Assembly (NCBI RefSeq): GCF_026157065.1
Contig: NZ_JANLGQ010000003.1
Span: 434,001-498,000, forward strand
DNA from: Enterococcus sp. HY326
GTDB taxonomy: Bacteria > Bacillota > Bacilli > Lactobacillales > Enterococcaceae
Direction: 5' to 3'
DNA length: 64,000 nt
A model generated the notes under the pieces. That model was not told where the DNA came from. It saw nothing but the letters and a program-made list of their open reading frames with translations, and ran no database searches. The stretch's first letter is position 1. Every line of letters begins with the position of its first letter. Made by a program: the position numbers and the translations under genes. Of this stretch, positions 50,279 to 59,796 are shown one piece after another.

Positions 50279-52007
50279 CGCTGACCTCCTGATCGGTTTC
50301 CGCTTGAGAAGCGACAATTTCACGATAGACCGCTGATTGCTGTAGCAAATCTGAATGGCGGCCCATATCCGCCAAGCGACCATTTTCCATGACCAAAATT
50401 TGGTCAGCCGATTGAATCGAGCGTACTCGTTGAGAAATGATGATGACGGCACCTTGATAGTCACGTTTTAAGGCTTGGCGTAAAAGTAAATCCGTTTGGT
50501 AATCCAGTGCGCTTAAGGAATCATCTAAAATCAAGAGCTGGCTTTGGGCCATCAAGCCACGGGCGATACACAGGCGCTGTTGTTGACCGCCGGAAAAGTT
50601 TTTGCCGCCTTCTTCTACTTTAGTGTCGAGTCCATTAGGAAGTTGCTGGACGAATTCTAGACACTGGGCGATGGCCAGCGCTTGATAGCATTCCTCGTCT
50701 GTGGCAGCGGCTTTTCCCCATTGTAGATTTTCTCTAATTGTTCCATTGAAGAGAACCGCTTTTTGCGGAACCATTGCAACTTGGCTGCGAAGTTTTGTTA
50801 AAGACCAATCTTTGACATCAATCTCCGCAAAGGTCACTTGCCCTGCTGTGGCATCATAGAAGCGGGGAATTAACTGTGTGAGAGTCGATTTGCCGCTACC
50901 GGTAGCGCCGATAATTCCTAAGATGGAATTATTTGCCATTGTGAAGCTGATATTTTCTAACGCTAAACCAGAATCCGCTGTGTAGCGAAAGTCAACATTG
51001 TTAAACGCCAATAAGGTTTTTGTTGAGCTAGTTTCTATCGCTTGACTGCCGTCAGCACTTAAATTGGTTTCACTTGCTAAGACTTCTTTGATCCGAGTGC
51101 TGCTGGCGGCCGCTCTGGTGAAAATTACCACCAAATTGGAAACGACAATTAGAGCCAACAGCATTTGGTTCATATAATTGACTAACGCAACGACTTCTCC
51201 TTGTTGCAAAGAACCGATATTAACCCGAATACCACCGAAATAAAGTAAGGCGACAATCCCCATGTTCATGATGAAGGTTGTTGCCGGACTTAAGAGGGCC
51301 GAAATATTTGAGACCCGCAGATAAACTTTCGACAAGTCATCTGTGCTGTCATTGAAATTCTTTTTTTCAGTATTGCGACGGGCAAAGGCGCGAATTACTC
51401 TGACCCCACTTAAATTTTGGCTGACCAGCTCATTAATTCGGTCAAGTTTTTGCTGAACTTGGCGGTATAGAGGAACGGTTTTAGTGACAATAAAAAATAA
51501 AATAATACAAAAAAGCGGTAGCAGCAAAAGAAAAATTAATCCCATCTGCCAGTTGATATAAAAGGCCATCACAACGGAGCCAATACTTAAAAATGGCGCC
51601 CGAATAACGAGGCGAATCAGCATCGCTAAGGCCAGCTGTAATTGATTAATATCGCTGGTCATACGGGTAATTAAAGTATCCGTGCCAAATTCATTTAGCT
51701 GGCTGTGGGAAAAATGATTGATTTTGTTCATTAGCTGATTGCGCAGCTCAGTCCCAAAACCTTGGGAAGCGATGGAAGCATAGTATTGGCAAATCATGGC
51801 ACAAATCAATCCGACCACCGATAAGACAATCATCCAAATTGTCATGCGGATGACTTCGCTGCGATTGCCAGCCGTAATTCCTTGATCGATTAGGGCGGCC
51901 ATTAATAAAGGCAGCAGCAGTTCAAAGACCGCTTCTAAAAATTTAAAAATTGGTCCGAGAATCACTTGTTTGCGATAATTTTTTGCATATTTTAATAATT
52001 GAACCAT
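50268..52007 (-). CDS. ABC exporter half-transporter with degenerate catalytic site
   Basis: The 579-residue protein opens MVQLLKYAKNYRKQVILGPI, followed by six transmembrane helices and an ATPase domain with Walker A GATGSGKST, signature NFSGGQQQR and Walker B LLILDDSLSALD. Asp replaces the catalytic Glu, so this is the degenerate half of a heterodimeric exporter with the following gene. The architecture parallels the TetR-controlled pair at 39.5-43.1 kb, but no regulator gene is adjacent here. An imperfect palindrome lies at 52036-52084 in front of it. Confidence 0.92.
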   Translation of the reverse strand: MVQLLKYAKNYRKQVILGPIFKFLEAVFELLLPLLMAALIDQGITAGNRSEVIRMTIWMIVLSVVGLICAMICQYYASIASQGFGTELRNQLMNKINHFSHSQLNEFGTDTLITRMTSDINQLQLALAMLIRLVIRAPFLSIGSVVMAFYINWQMGLIFLLLLPLFCIILFFIVTKTVPLYRQVQQKLDRINELVSQNLSGVRVIRAFARRNTEKKNFNDSTDDLSKVYLRVSNISALLSPATTFIMNMGIVALLYFGGIRVNIGSLQQGEVVALVNYMNQMLLALIVVSNLVVIFTRAAASSTRIKEVLASETNLSADGSQAIETSSTKTLLAFNNVDFRYTADSGLALENISFTMANNSILGIIGATGSGKSTLTQLIPRFYDATAGQVTFAEIDVKDWSLTKLRSQVAMVPQKAVLFNGTIRENLQWGKAAATDEECYQALAIAQCLEFVQQLPNGLDTKVEEGGKNFSGGQQQRLCIARGLMAQSQLLILDDSLSALDYQTDLLLRQALKRDYQGAVIIISQRVRSIQSADQILVMENGRLADMGRHSDLLQQSAVYREIVASQAETDQEVSDEN

Positions 52008-52035
52008 TTTGAACTCCTTTGCAGCAGTAAATTAT

Positions 52036-52084
52036 TTAGTTTTACATAATAATAGAAGAAAGATACTCGTCTATTGTAGACTAA
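52036..52084. promoter_or_regulatory. Imperfect palindrome between divergent genes
   Basis: TTAGT (52036-52040) and ACTAA (52080-52084) are the outer arms; AATAGA and TCTATT are inner arms. It lies in the divergent gap of the ABC pair and the CmpB-like gene. This is an operator candidate only. Confidence 0.35.
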
Positions 52085-52192
52085 CTTTTCCGGCAAAGAA
52101 AGTCTGGTGCTATATTTTAAGGCTGAAACGAGTGCTTTTTCGATTTTTTTGCTAAAATAGTTTTAAAATGAAAATAGAAATTGGAGAAAAAT

Positions 52193-53044
52193 ATGGATGA
52201 GTTTATTAAGGTAGTCTGGCTATTTTACATTTATTCTTTTATTGGATGGCTGTGGGAAACGGTTTATTGTTCTTTAAAGGCGAGGCACTTTGTTTATCGC
52301 GGCTTTTTAATCGGACCTATTACACCGATTTACGGCTTCGGAATTTTAGGGGTTTTGTATTTTATTGAACCTTACCAAAACAATTTGCTTCTATTATATG
52401 TATTGTCTGCTATTTTGGTGACAGTTTTAGAATATATTACTAGTTTTGCTTTGGAAAAACTCTTTAATGCTTCTCTGTGGGATTATTCCAAGGTACCGTT
52501 AAATATTAATGGTAGAGTGGCAATTCCCGTTTCCCTTTTTTGGGGTGTCGGTTGTGTCTTGATTGTCAAAGTTATCCATCCTCGGGTTTTAATGGCTGAA
52601 GGCTGGTTGGCTGCTCACTTTGGTGTCGTCATGCCGATTATTATGATTGTCATTACCTTAGCTGATTTAACTTATACAGTCACCAATATGGCTTCCTTCA
52701 AGAAAGTTACTAAGGAGATTGCGCAGGTGATTGAAACTTCGCAAGCAGAATTTGAAGCTCGCCGTCAAATGCGTCATCAAGAACTGCAGACAAATCTCCA
52801 AAATGTAAAGGATAAAATTGCCGGCCAAATTTCCGATGTCCAAAACGATTTAAGTCAAAGACGGAGTGAAGCCGCTAAATCTTGGCAGGAATACTTAACC
52901 AATAATCCTGATTTAAGAGAAAAATTGCCGAAATTCAACTTTAATCAACGGCGGATTGTGCGGGCCTTTCCTAATTTGAAGTATAAAAATCGCAGTAATA
53001 TCAAAGATATCCAAGAACTGCTCTTGAAAAAAAGAGAAAAATAA
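52193..53044 (+). CDS. CmpB-like putative ABC permease (DUF-type six-helix protein)
   Basis: The 283-residue protein has a first half with about six membrane segments; the motif FYIYSFIGWLWETVYCSL near the start and RGFLIGPITPIYGFG are characteristic of the ABC_trans_CmpB family. EYITSFALEKLFNASLWDYS is also conserved. The second half is a long charged helical, probably coiled-coil, cytoplasmic domain. Function is not established. ATG 52193 fits the GGAG ribosome binding site better than the TTG at 52181. Confidence 0.8.
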   Translation: MDEFIKVVWLFYIYSFIGWLWETVYCSLKARHFVYRGFLIGPITPIYGFGILGVLYFIEPYQNNLLLLYVLSAILVTVLEYITSFALEKLFNASLWDYSKVPLNINGRVAIPVSLFWGVGCVLIVKVIHPRVLMAEGWLAAHFGVVMPIIMIVITLADLTYTVTNMASFKKVTKEIAQVIETSQAEFEARRQMRHQELQTNLQNVKDKIAGQISDVQNDLSQRRSEAAKSWQEYLTNNPDLREKLPKFNFNQRRIVRAFPNLKYKNRSNIKDIQELLLKKREK

Positions 53045-53058
53045 AAAACTTCCAGAAA

Positions 53059-53231
53059 TGTTACCAGAATGTTACAAGAAAGAAAATTAGAAAAAATTAA
53101 GAAAAACCTTGATTTGTTAAGGAGTTCTCCAGACTCTTAAAAAACTTTCATCGAATAAACTGGATTTCTGCTTTTTTTGTAACAAAATGTAATCTCACTG
53201 CAACAAAAAACCTTTTATTAATCTGTATAAT
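53059..53231 (+). promoter_or_regulatory. WalR-type boxes and promoter of the wall protein gene
   Basis: TGTTAC-CAGAA-TGTTAC (53059-53075) matches the WalR (YycF) consensus of two TGTWAH hexamers spaced by five bases. A second pair, TGTAAC and TGTAAT, with four bases between lies at 53178-53193. -10 TATAAT is at 53226-53231 with a poor -35 region, as expected for an activated promoter. Confidence 0.6.
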
Positions 53232-53279
53232 TACTGCGGAGATCAAGTTGAGAAACTTTGATGAAAGGTGTGGGATTTA

Positions 53280-54377
53280 GTGAAAGCAAGAAAAAGCATA
53301 GTGTTACTATCTGCGTTACTTTTAACCAGTACGGTTTCACCAATGTTTGTGGGTGCCGATACAATTGATGATTTAAATTCACAAGAAAGTGATTTAAACA
53401 ATCAAGCAGATTCAATCAACTCGCAAATTACCAGCGCAATGGATCAAGCGCAAGCAACTGCAGATCAAATCGATGCTTTAAGTACTTCGGTTGCCGATAA
53501 CCAAGAAAAATTAGTACAAACCCAAGCGGATATCGAAACAACCAAAGCCAATATTGAAGAACGCAAAGCGGCGGTAGCCGAACGGATGCAGGATATTCAA
53601 TTAAATGGTTCCAGCGAAAGAGACTGGCAGGCATTATTAGACGCGGAAAGTATTACTGACTTTGTCAACCGTGTATATGCAATGACAGTTTTACAAAGCG
53701 CTGAAAACGACAAAATTGAAAGTCTGAATACAGAACAAGCCAAGTTAGAAGAATTGGAAACACAATTGGCTGATACCCAAGCTGAGCTTGAAGCCAATCA
53801 GGCTGACTTGGAAACTCAAAGTGCGGCATATATCACGCAAGTGAATGACTTAAAAGTTCAGCTAGCGAATAATCAAGATGCTTTAGCCGGTGTTGTTGCC
53901 AGTAAAGAAGAAGAGGAAGCTCGCATTGCCGCTCAAGCAGAAGCGGATCGTTTAGCAGCCGAACAAGCTGCTGCAGATGCTCAAGCAGAAGCGGATCGCT
54001 TAGCCGCTGAGCAAAATCAGGCCGCTGAAAATACTGTGACTGAAACTGATACGGCTTCTAATACAGGCAACAGCGGTTCAACTGGAACAACTAACAATGA
54101 CACTAGCAACAGCGGTTCAACTGGCGGTTCATCGACAGTTACTGATGCAGAAGAATTAGCAGCCAAAGAATGGATTGCCATGAAGGAATCGGGCGGTTCA
54201 TATACTGTTTATTCTGCAAGCGGTCAGCATTATGGTCGCTATCAATTATTATTAAGCTATCTTGGCGGCGATTTATCTCCGGAAAATCAAGAGCGGGTTG
54301 CTGATAATTATGTGAAACAACGATACGGCTCATGGGTGGCTGCAAAAGCGTACCACCTAAGTCATAACTGGTATTAA
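53280..54377 (+). CDS. Secreted wall protein with coiled coil and Apf/transglycosylase-like C-terminus
   Basis: The 365-residue protein has a signal peptide (about 1-26, LLSALLLTSTVSPMFVGA) and a long coiled coil (about 28-240, a SagA/PcsB-like N-terminal region). Two repeat tracts follow (QAEADRLAAEQ twice, SNSGSTG twice) and then a 75-residue C-terminal domain, AAKEWIAMKESGGSYTVYSA to RYGSWVAAKAYHLSHNWY. That domain matches the lactobacillal aggregation-promoting factor, a lysozyme-like fold with catalytic Glu in KESGG. GTG 53280 is the likely start. WalR-type boxes upstream support a role in wall turnover. Confidence 0.85.
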   Translation: MKARKSIVLLSALLLTSTVSPMFVGADTIDDLNSQESDLNNQADSINSQITSAMDQAQATADQIDALSTSVADNQEKLVQTQADIETTKANIEERKAAVAERMQDIQLNGSSERDWQALLDAESITDFVNRVYAMTVLQSAENDKIESLNTEQAKLEELETQLADTQAELEANQADLETQSAAYITQVNDLKVQLANNQDALAGVVASKEEEEARIAAQAEADRLAAEQAAADAQAEADRLAAEQNQAAENTVTETDTASNTGNSGSTGTTNNDTSNSGSTGGSSTVTDAEELAAKEWIAMKESGGSYTVYSASGQHYGRYQLLLSYLGGDLSPENQERVADNYVKQRYGSWVAAKAYHLSHNWY

Positions 54378-54405
54378 AAAACTGACGCAAGTCAGTTTTT
54401 TTTTG
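54376..54405 (+). terminator. Terminator of the wall protein gene
   Basis: AAAAAACTGAC and GTCAGTTTTTT form a perfect 11-bp stem with a four-base loop, followed by further T residues. Confidence 0.92.
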
Positions 54406-54493
54406 CACTTTATTTAAACGACAGCCAAAAGGAAAACTTTTGTTCCCATCGTTTTTTATGTATAATAGAGAAGGATTAAGTGAGGGGAAGGAC

Positions 54494-56938
54494 ATGGCAA
54501 AAAAAAGAAAAACAAAAAAACAGCAAAAACAACAGGAACAGTTGATGCTAATTTTGATTGGCATTGGCTTTATTTTTTTAGCAGGCTTTAGTTTATTTCA
54601 ATTAGGCTTTTTAGGACGCTTGGCCGCCAATGGCTTAAGATTAATTGGCGGCAATGCCTACCCGATTTTATCGGTACTCTTAGTGATTTACGGCGGCTTT
54701 TTAATTCTGCAAAACAAAACCTTCAAAATAAAAAACCCCCGACGACTTGCCGGTGGATCAATTTTTCTTTTGGGAATTTTACTTTTCCTGCACATCCGCT
54801 TATTCAGCGGAATGCAAACCGAAGGAAACGTCATTACGATTACGTGGGATCTTTTATTGCAGGATATCCGCCACAATCAAATTTCAGCTAATGTCGGCGG
54901 TGGGTTACTTGGGGCTGTTTTATACAGTGGTAGTCACTTCTTAGTAGCTGATTTTGGTAGCTATATCATTTGTTTAATATTATGGCTAATAGGAATTTAT
55001 CTTTTCAGTGGCATGGGGCTGCAGCGGATTTTGGACTTTTTGCAAAAGATCAATGAGTGGCTTCAAGGAGATCCAAAGAAAGAGCAGAAAGCAACTAGAC
55101 AGCAGAGAGCTACTGAGAAAAAAGCAGCAAAAACTAAAGCAGCTCCAGCTGAACCATCGTTCGCTGAGGGTGCTACGGATGATGAAGATTTAAGCTGGGC
55201 TCAAAAACGAAAACTAAAAAAAGCAGAACGAGTGGCAGCTCAACGGGAAGCTGCTGAGGCAGAAGTGGCCCGCCGCAAGCAAAATCAAGTGCGACCGTTG
55301 TCTCCTGGTGAAGAATTAGCTCAAGAGATGTATCGGGAAGAAGAAAACGAGCCGGTACCCGTACAGCTGGAAATTCCGATTGATAGCTTTCAAAATAATT
55401 CGGTTTCAACATCAGCTCAAAAGCATTACGAAGAGCCGGAAGCTGATAATGAAGATTTAGAATTTGCGATTCAAGCAGAACCGGAAGACCGGGATTATCA
55501 ATTGCCGCCCTCCACCTTGTTAGATTCGATTCCGACAGCGGATCAAAGCGGTGAATACAAAAAAATTGAAGAAAATATCGGCGTGTTAGAAAATACTTTC
55601 AAAAGTTTTGGGGTTGAGGCCCGAGTGGTTAAAGCCAGCCTAGGACCATCGGTGACAAAATTTGAAATTCAACCGGCTGTCGGTGTTAAAGTCAGCAAGA
55701 TTGTCAATCTTACTGACGATATTGCCTTGGCTTTAGCGGCCAAGGATGTCCGGATGGAAGCACCAATTCCAGGAAAATCACTGATTGGTATTGAAGTGCC
55801 GAATTCAACAGTCAGCACTGTTTCCTTCAGAGATATTATTGAAGCACAACCAGATCATCCAGATAAAATTCTGGAAGTGCCGTTAGGTCGAGATATTTCT
55901 GGCTTAGTTCAGGTGGCAGATTTAACTAAGATGCCCCATCTTCTGATTGCCGGTTCGACTGGTAGTGGGAAATCGGTAGCCATTAATGGAATTATTACGA
56001 GTATTTTAATGCGGGCCAAGCCCCATGAAGTAAAATTGATGATGATTGATCCGAAAATGGTGGAGCTAAATGTCTATAACGGGATTCCCCATCTGCTAAC
56101 GCCGGTGGTGACTAACCCGCGAAAAGCTGCGCAAGCTTTGCAAAAAGTAGTCAAGGAAATGGAAGAGCGCTACGAAAAATTCGCTGCAACTGGAGTTCGT
56201 AATATCAGCGGATATAACGAATTGATTACCCAAAAAAATCTTGAGGATGGTCAAAACCATCCGATTTTACCGTTTATTGTGGTAATTGTCGATGAATTAG
56301 CCGACTTGATGATGGTAGCTAGTAATGAAGTCGAAGACGCAATTATTCGTTTAGCACAGATGGCTCGGGCTGCAGGAATTCATATGATTTTAGCAACGCA
56401 ACGGCCAAGTGTTGATGTTATCACAGGGATCATCAAAGCCAACGTGCCTTCACGGATTGCCTTTGCGGTTTCCAGCGGGACTGATTCTCGGACGATTATT
56501 GACAGTAATGGCGCTGAAAAATTATTGGGTCGAGGGGATATGCTCTTTTTACCGATGGGAGAAAATAAACCGATTCGGGTGCAAGGAGCTTTTATCTCTG
56601 ATCATGAGGTTGAACGAATCGTTAAATTTGTCACAGATCAACAAGAAGCTGACTATCAAGAAAGCATGATGGTGACAGAAGAAGAGGAGCCAACCTCAAA
56701 TCCCAGCGAGCATCCTTTAGATGATCTATACGAACCGGCCAAAGAGTTGGTGGTGGATATGCAAACCGCTAGTATTTCTTTTTTACAGCGGCGTTTTAGA
56801 ATCGGCTATAATCGGGCAGCAAGAATCGTCGATGAGCTAGAGGAAAATGGTGTGATTGGACCTTCAGTTGGCAGTAAGCCCCGGGAAGTCTATCTGCAAA
56901 AAGAACCGGAGACAGATGAGCCGGAGGTTTTTGAATAA
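54494..56938 (+). CDS. ftsK: DNA translocase FtsK/SpoIIIE
   Basis: The 814-residue protein pumps chromosomal DNA through the division septum. Four to five N-terminal transmembrane helices (about 18-175) are followed by a long charged linker (about 190-350), then the alpha/beta motor. Walker A is GSTGSGKS (about 487), Walker B is [12 protein letters not shown], with [14 protein letters not shown] after it. The C-terminal gamma domain ([28 protein letters not shown]) reads KOPS/SRS sequences. ATG 54494 with GAGGGGAAGG upstream is preferred over the frame start at 54440. Confidence 0.96.
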   Translation: MAKKRKTKKQQKQQEQLMLILIGIGFIFLAGFSLFQLGFLGRLAANGLRLIGGNAYPILSVLLVIYGGFLILQNKTFKIKNPRRLAGGSIFLLGILLFLHIRLFSGMQTEGNVITITWDLLLQDIRHNQISANVGGGLLGAVLYSGSHFLVADFGSYIICLILWLIGIYLFSGMGLQRILDFLQKINEWLQGDPKKEQKATRQQRATEKKAAKTKAAPAEPSFAEGATDDEDLSWAQKRKLKKAERVAAQREAAEAEVARRKQNQVRPLSPGEELAQEMYREEENEPVPVQLEIPIDSFQNNSVSTSAQKHYEEPEADNEDLEFAIQAEPEDRDYQLPPSTLLDSIPTADQSGEYKKIEENIGVLENTFKSFGVEARVVKASLGPSVTKFEIQPAVGVKVSKIVNLTDDIALALAAKDVRMEAPIPGKSLIGIEVPNSTVSTVSFRDIIEAQPDHPDKILEVPLGRDISGLVQVADLTKMPHLLIAGSTGSGKSVAINGIITSILMRAKPHEVKLMMIDPKMVELNVYNGIPHLLTPVVTNPRKAAQALQKVVKEMEERYEKFAATGVRNISGYNELITQKNLEDGQNHPILPFIVVIVDELADLMMVASNEVEDAIIRLAQMARAAGIHMILATQRPSVDVITGIIKANVPSRIAFAVSSGTDSRTIIDSNGAEKLLGRGDMLFLPMGENKPIRVQGAFISDHEVERIVKFVTDQQEADYQESMMVTEEEEPTSNPSEHPLDDLYEPAKELVVDMQTASISFLQRRFRIGYNRAARIVDELEENGVIGPSVGSKPREVYLQKEPETDEPEVFE

Positions 56939-56950
56939 ACAGATTTTATT

Positions 56951-56997
56951 AAAATTGTGTTGGTTGATATAAAGTTCAACTGACACAATTTTTTTGT
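56951..56997 (+). terminator. Terminator of ftsK
   Basis: AAATTGTGT (56952-56960) pairs perfectly with ACACAATTT (56983-56991), followed by T residues. An inner GTTGA/TCAAC stem is present. Confidence 0.88.
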
Positions 56998-57055
56998 TTT
57001 TATTACGCTGCTTTTTGTTAAAATAGGGAGGAGTAAATAGAATGGGGTGGTTATT

Positions 57056-57109
57056 ATGAAGAAAAATTTAAATCAGGCTGCTGCTAAGAATTTATGCAAT
57101 GTCACTTGA
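57056..57109 (+). CDS. Possible 17-residue ORF upstream of the broken acetyltransferase
   Basis: ATG 57056 opens MKKNLNQAAAKNLCNVT and stops at 57107-57109, 21 bases before the acetyltransferase start. A five-codon ORF at 57042 with GGGAGGAG upstream overlaps its start. This may be a decayed gene or a leader; it may equally be chance. Confidence 0.2.
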   Translation: MKKNLNQAAAKNLCNVT

Positions 57110-57130
57110 ATTAGATAAGAAAGAGGTTCT

Positions 57131-57589
57131 ATGACACACTCAAATATCACATTAACACCAGTTACCAGGGAAAATATCGAGCAGATTTTGGCTTTGACTG
57201 TGGAAAAAAATCAAGAGAGCTACGTGGCGAGTACCTGTAAAAGCTTAGCCTATGCCTATGTTATGCGGGATTTCGTCAATCCCTATGGTATTTATTTAGC
57301 CGAGGAACTGATTGGCTACGTCTCAATTGTGTTTGATGAAGAGGACCAGATGTATAATATCTGGCATTTTCTAATAGACGCCCGTTTTTAAGGCAAGGGC
57401 TATGGCAGATTAGCTTTACTGGTTACCCTTGAAATTGTTAGAGAGAAAGCTCAAGGTCTAACAGAAATGTTGGCTCTAAGCGTTGAGCCGGACAATCAAG
57501 CTGCAATTCGTTTATATGAAGCAGTTGGCTTTTATAAAACCGGTGAAATTATCGAAGGGGAAAGCGTGATGCTTTTCAAATTGACATAA
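57131..57589 (+). pseudogene. GNAT acetyltransferase interrupted by one in-frame stop codon
   Basis: The frame from ATG 57131 runs 86 residues, stops at TAA 57389-57391, and then continues in the same frame for 65 residues to TAA 57587-57589. The second part starts GKGYGRLALLVTLEIV, exactly the acetyl-CoA-binding loop. The first part ends WHFLIDARF; related proteins read DxxFQGKGYG here. The stop is thus most simply a CAA-to-TAA change of a Gln. Without the loop the truncated protein cannot bind acetyl-CoA. A ribosome binding site (AGAAAGAGG) remains intact, so the mutation may be recent, or the codon could be read through. Confidence 0.85.
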
Positions 57590-57591
57590 AA

Positions 57592-57640
57592 AAATTGCCG
57601 CTGATGAAAGAGCTGAAACAGCCCTCATCAGCGGCAATTT
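57592..57640. terminator. Bidirectional terminator
   Basis: AAATTGCCGCTGATGA pairs perfectly with TCATCAGCGGCAATTT, with T runs on the minus-strand side. It serves the broken acetyltransferase and the convergent TPM gene. Confidence 0.9.
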
Positions 57641-57651
57641 AGATTTATTTT

Positions 57652-58968
57652 TTACCAGCCGCCTGAGGAGCCACCGCCGCCGGAAGAACCGCCGCCGAAG
57701 GAACCCCACGAGCCGCCGCTACCAGATCCGGAGTTATTATTGTCGGACCAGTTGCTGGAATTATAGTTTGAAGCTAGATAAGCTGTTGTTAAAATGGTCC
57801 CGTCACTTGAATACAAGGTGTCGCCAATCAGCACGCGGCCTAAGCCTTTCGCTGTGGCTCCGGAAGTGTTCAAGAGCCGTCCTTGAATTACGGCACGCCG
57901 TATGCCTTGAAGAGTTAGGGCTAAGAAGAGACCGCTTTTTAAAATGTAAAATAAATCGGTTTTGCGAATGGCACTTGTTGATAACCGAGCAGTGTTTGCT
58001 TCAGAAATTTTTTCCTGATAATCCTGCAGATAATGTTTTAAGTAGCTGCGACTTCTTAACAAAAGAACAATCATCAATAGACTAATGAAGGCGAGTAGCA
58101 GCATGCTGATAATCAGCAGCCAATGAATTAATTTGGCTGTGCCTAGCTCGTCTTCAATTCGTGCAATATTTGAATCTACCAAAGCGGTTTTGGAATTCAT
58201 CAAATTGAAGGTTTCATCCAGCACTTGATTGACGCCAGTATTGTAATCCTCATCTCTAAAAGCCTCAACCACAGCATCATCTTCGGTAATATCGCTAGCT
58301 AAGCTATCGGTAATCGTACCTTCCAGTCCATAGCCAACCTCAAGACGAAATTCTCGGTCGTCAACGGCGACTAAATACAAGACGCCATTGCTTTCTTCAG
58401 CGTTGCCGATTCCCAGCTGATTAAAAATATCATTCGCCAGTTCATCAATATCTTCACCAGCTAAATCCGGCAAGGTGACGACCATCAGTTGTGCGCCATT
58501 GGTACTGGCAGCCAATTCTTTATTTAAGGTGTATATTTTTTCCTTCGTTGCACTGTCTAAAATTCCCGCATTATCAGTGGCAAAAATATTGTTGCGATTG
58601 ATGGCTAAGGTAATATTAGTGCCATCAATAGGAACCTGATAGCTGTCTTCATTGCTAGGATAATCCTTGAGATTAGCTAGATTATCTTCTAGTGTCTGAT
58701 CAAAATCAACCGTCTCAGGCTCAATCGTGCCATCTAAAATGCCCTGACGCTGTTCAGATAACGTATTTAATTGTTGTGAGTAGTCTGACAGTCTGTTTTG
58801 ATACGAAGTATTGTTGACAGCAGTTTTAAAAAAGATAAAACCACTGACAGCGAAAGCAATTAGAAACAGACCAGCAGCAATCAAACTACGTCGTCGCAGA
58901 TGCTGGTAATTTGCTATTACCTGCTGATTTAATGCAGTAGCATCTTGAGAAGTCTGCTTAGTTTTCAT
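57652..58968 (-). CDS. TPM-domain membrane protein (YgcG-like)
   Basis: The 438-residue protein has a transmembrane helix near 29-52 and a TPM domain (about 120-260) with NNIFATDNAGILDSATKEKI and LMVVTLPDLAGEDIDELANDIFNQLGIG, then VDDREFRLEVGYGLEG. A second helix (LIHWLLIISMLLLAFISLLM) follows, and the C-terminus is Gly/Ser-rich, ending GGGGSSGGW. This is the YgcG-type layout normally encoded next to lemA, as here (gap ten bases). The pair is thought to act at the membrane or envelope; the biochemical role is not known. ATG 58968 with GAGGTGAAG upstream is chosen. Confidence 0.86.
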   Translation of the reverse strand: MKTKQTSQDATALNQQVIANYQHLRRRSLIAAGLFLIAFAVSGFIFFKTAVNNTSYQNRLSDYSQQLNTLSEQRQGILDGTIEPETVDFDQTLEDNLANLKDYPSNEDSYQVPIDGTNITLAINRNNIFATDNAGILDSATKEKIYTLNKELAASTNGAQLMVVTLPDLAGEDIDELANDIFNQLGIGNAEESNGVLYLVAVDDREFRLEVGYGLEGTITDSLASDITEDDAVVEAFRDEDYNTGVNQVLDETFNLMNSKTALVDSNIARIEDELGTAKLIHWLLIISMLLLAFISLLMIVLLLRSRSYLKHYLQDYQEKISEANTARLSTSAIRKTDLFYILKSGLFLALTLQGIRRAVIQGRLLNTSGATAKGLGRVLIGDTLYSSDGTILTTAYLASNYNSSNWSDNNNSGSGSGGSWGSFGGGSSGGGGSSGGW

Positions 58969-58978
58969 CTGCTTCACC

Positions 58979-59557
58979 TCAATTAAAGCTGACATCTGGA
59001 GCTTGGTCAGCACCTTCTTCGGCGGCAAAGTTAGCCTTTTTATCAAAGCCTAACAAGCCGGCGACAATATTTTTAGGAAAAGCAACTAGTTGTTGATTGT
59101 AGGTTTGCACTTCGTCAATATAATTTTTTCGCTCGACAGAAATGCGGTTTTCACTACCTTCTAGCTGTGTCATTAAGGTTTTGACATTTTCATTGGAGCT
59201 TAATTCTGGATAGCTTTCTTGAATCACATTTACTAAAGTACCAACGCTTTGCTCTAGTTGGTCATTGGCTGCAATTTGTTCCTCTGGTGTAGTGGCATCA
59301 TCATAGGATTTGCGGGCTTCGGTAATTGTTTGAATAATCTCGCTCTCATGATCCATGCTTCCTTGGACGCTACTCACTAGATTTGGAATCAAATCAGCCC
59401 GCCGCTGCATCACATTTTCTACTTGTGACCAGGTGGCATCTACATTGTTCTCTGCTCGAGCCAAAGAATTGTAAGTGGTGACAAAGTAACCGCCAATTGC
59501 GATGATAATTACTGCAACGACCCCTAAAATAATCCATCCCGTTTTACTTTTTTTCAT
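58979..59557 (-). CDS. lemA: LemA family protein
   Basis: The 192-residue protein has one N-terminal helix (GWIILGVVAVIIIAIGGYFV) with a short cytoplasmic start, and an extracellular helical domain. The family run YNSLARAENNVDATWSQVENVMQRRADLIPNLVSSV is intact, as are ENRISVERKNYIDEVQTYNQ and FPKNIVAGLLGF. It is co-transcribed with the TPM gene that follows. Function is unknown; an envelope role is probable. AAGGGATG precedes ATG 59557. Confidence 0.94.
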   Translation of the reverse strand: MKKSKTGWIILGVVAVIIIAIGGYFVTTYNSLARAENNVDATWSQVENVMQRRADLIPNLVSSVQGSMDHESEIIQTITEARKSYDDATTPEEQIAANDQLEQSVGTLVNVIQESYPELSSNENVKTLMTQLEGSENRISVERKNYIDEVQTYNQQLVAFPKNIVAGLLGFDKKANFAAEEGADQAPDVSFN

Positions 59558-59660
59558 ATTTTTTCATCCCTTTCGTTCCACTGTTAGCAAGTGCTTGAAT
59601 TTTAGTGGAATGATTTAATAATATCAGAATAAAAAAAACTAACATCAGTCTTTAGGAGTA

Positions 59661-59699
59661 GAAAAAAGACTAAGACATTTATTTCAAATTGTCTTAGTC
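59661..59699 (-). terminator. Terminator of the TetR gene
   Basis: GACTAAGACA (59668-59677) pairs perfectly with TGTCTTAGTC (59690-59699), and on the minus strand is followed by TTTTTTC. The 100 bases between it and the regulator's stop hold nothing recognisable. Confidence 0.85.
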
Positions 59700-59796
59700 T
59701 AGCCAATGAGGCGGCAAAGGGTGAAATAAGCCGGCTACTCACAGGGTGGATGCAATAAATTTTGAGGTTCGTGTATTGTGTGTCTGGGCAAGACGA

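Noticed and set aside
57768-58085. Plus-strand ORF of 105 codons inside the TPM gene
   Set aside because: Antisense shadow; the TPM reading frame is clearly the coding one.
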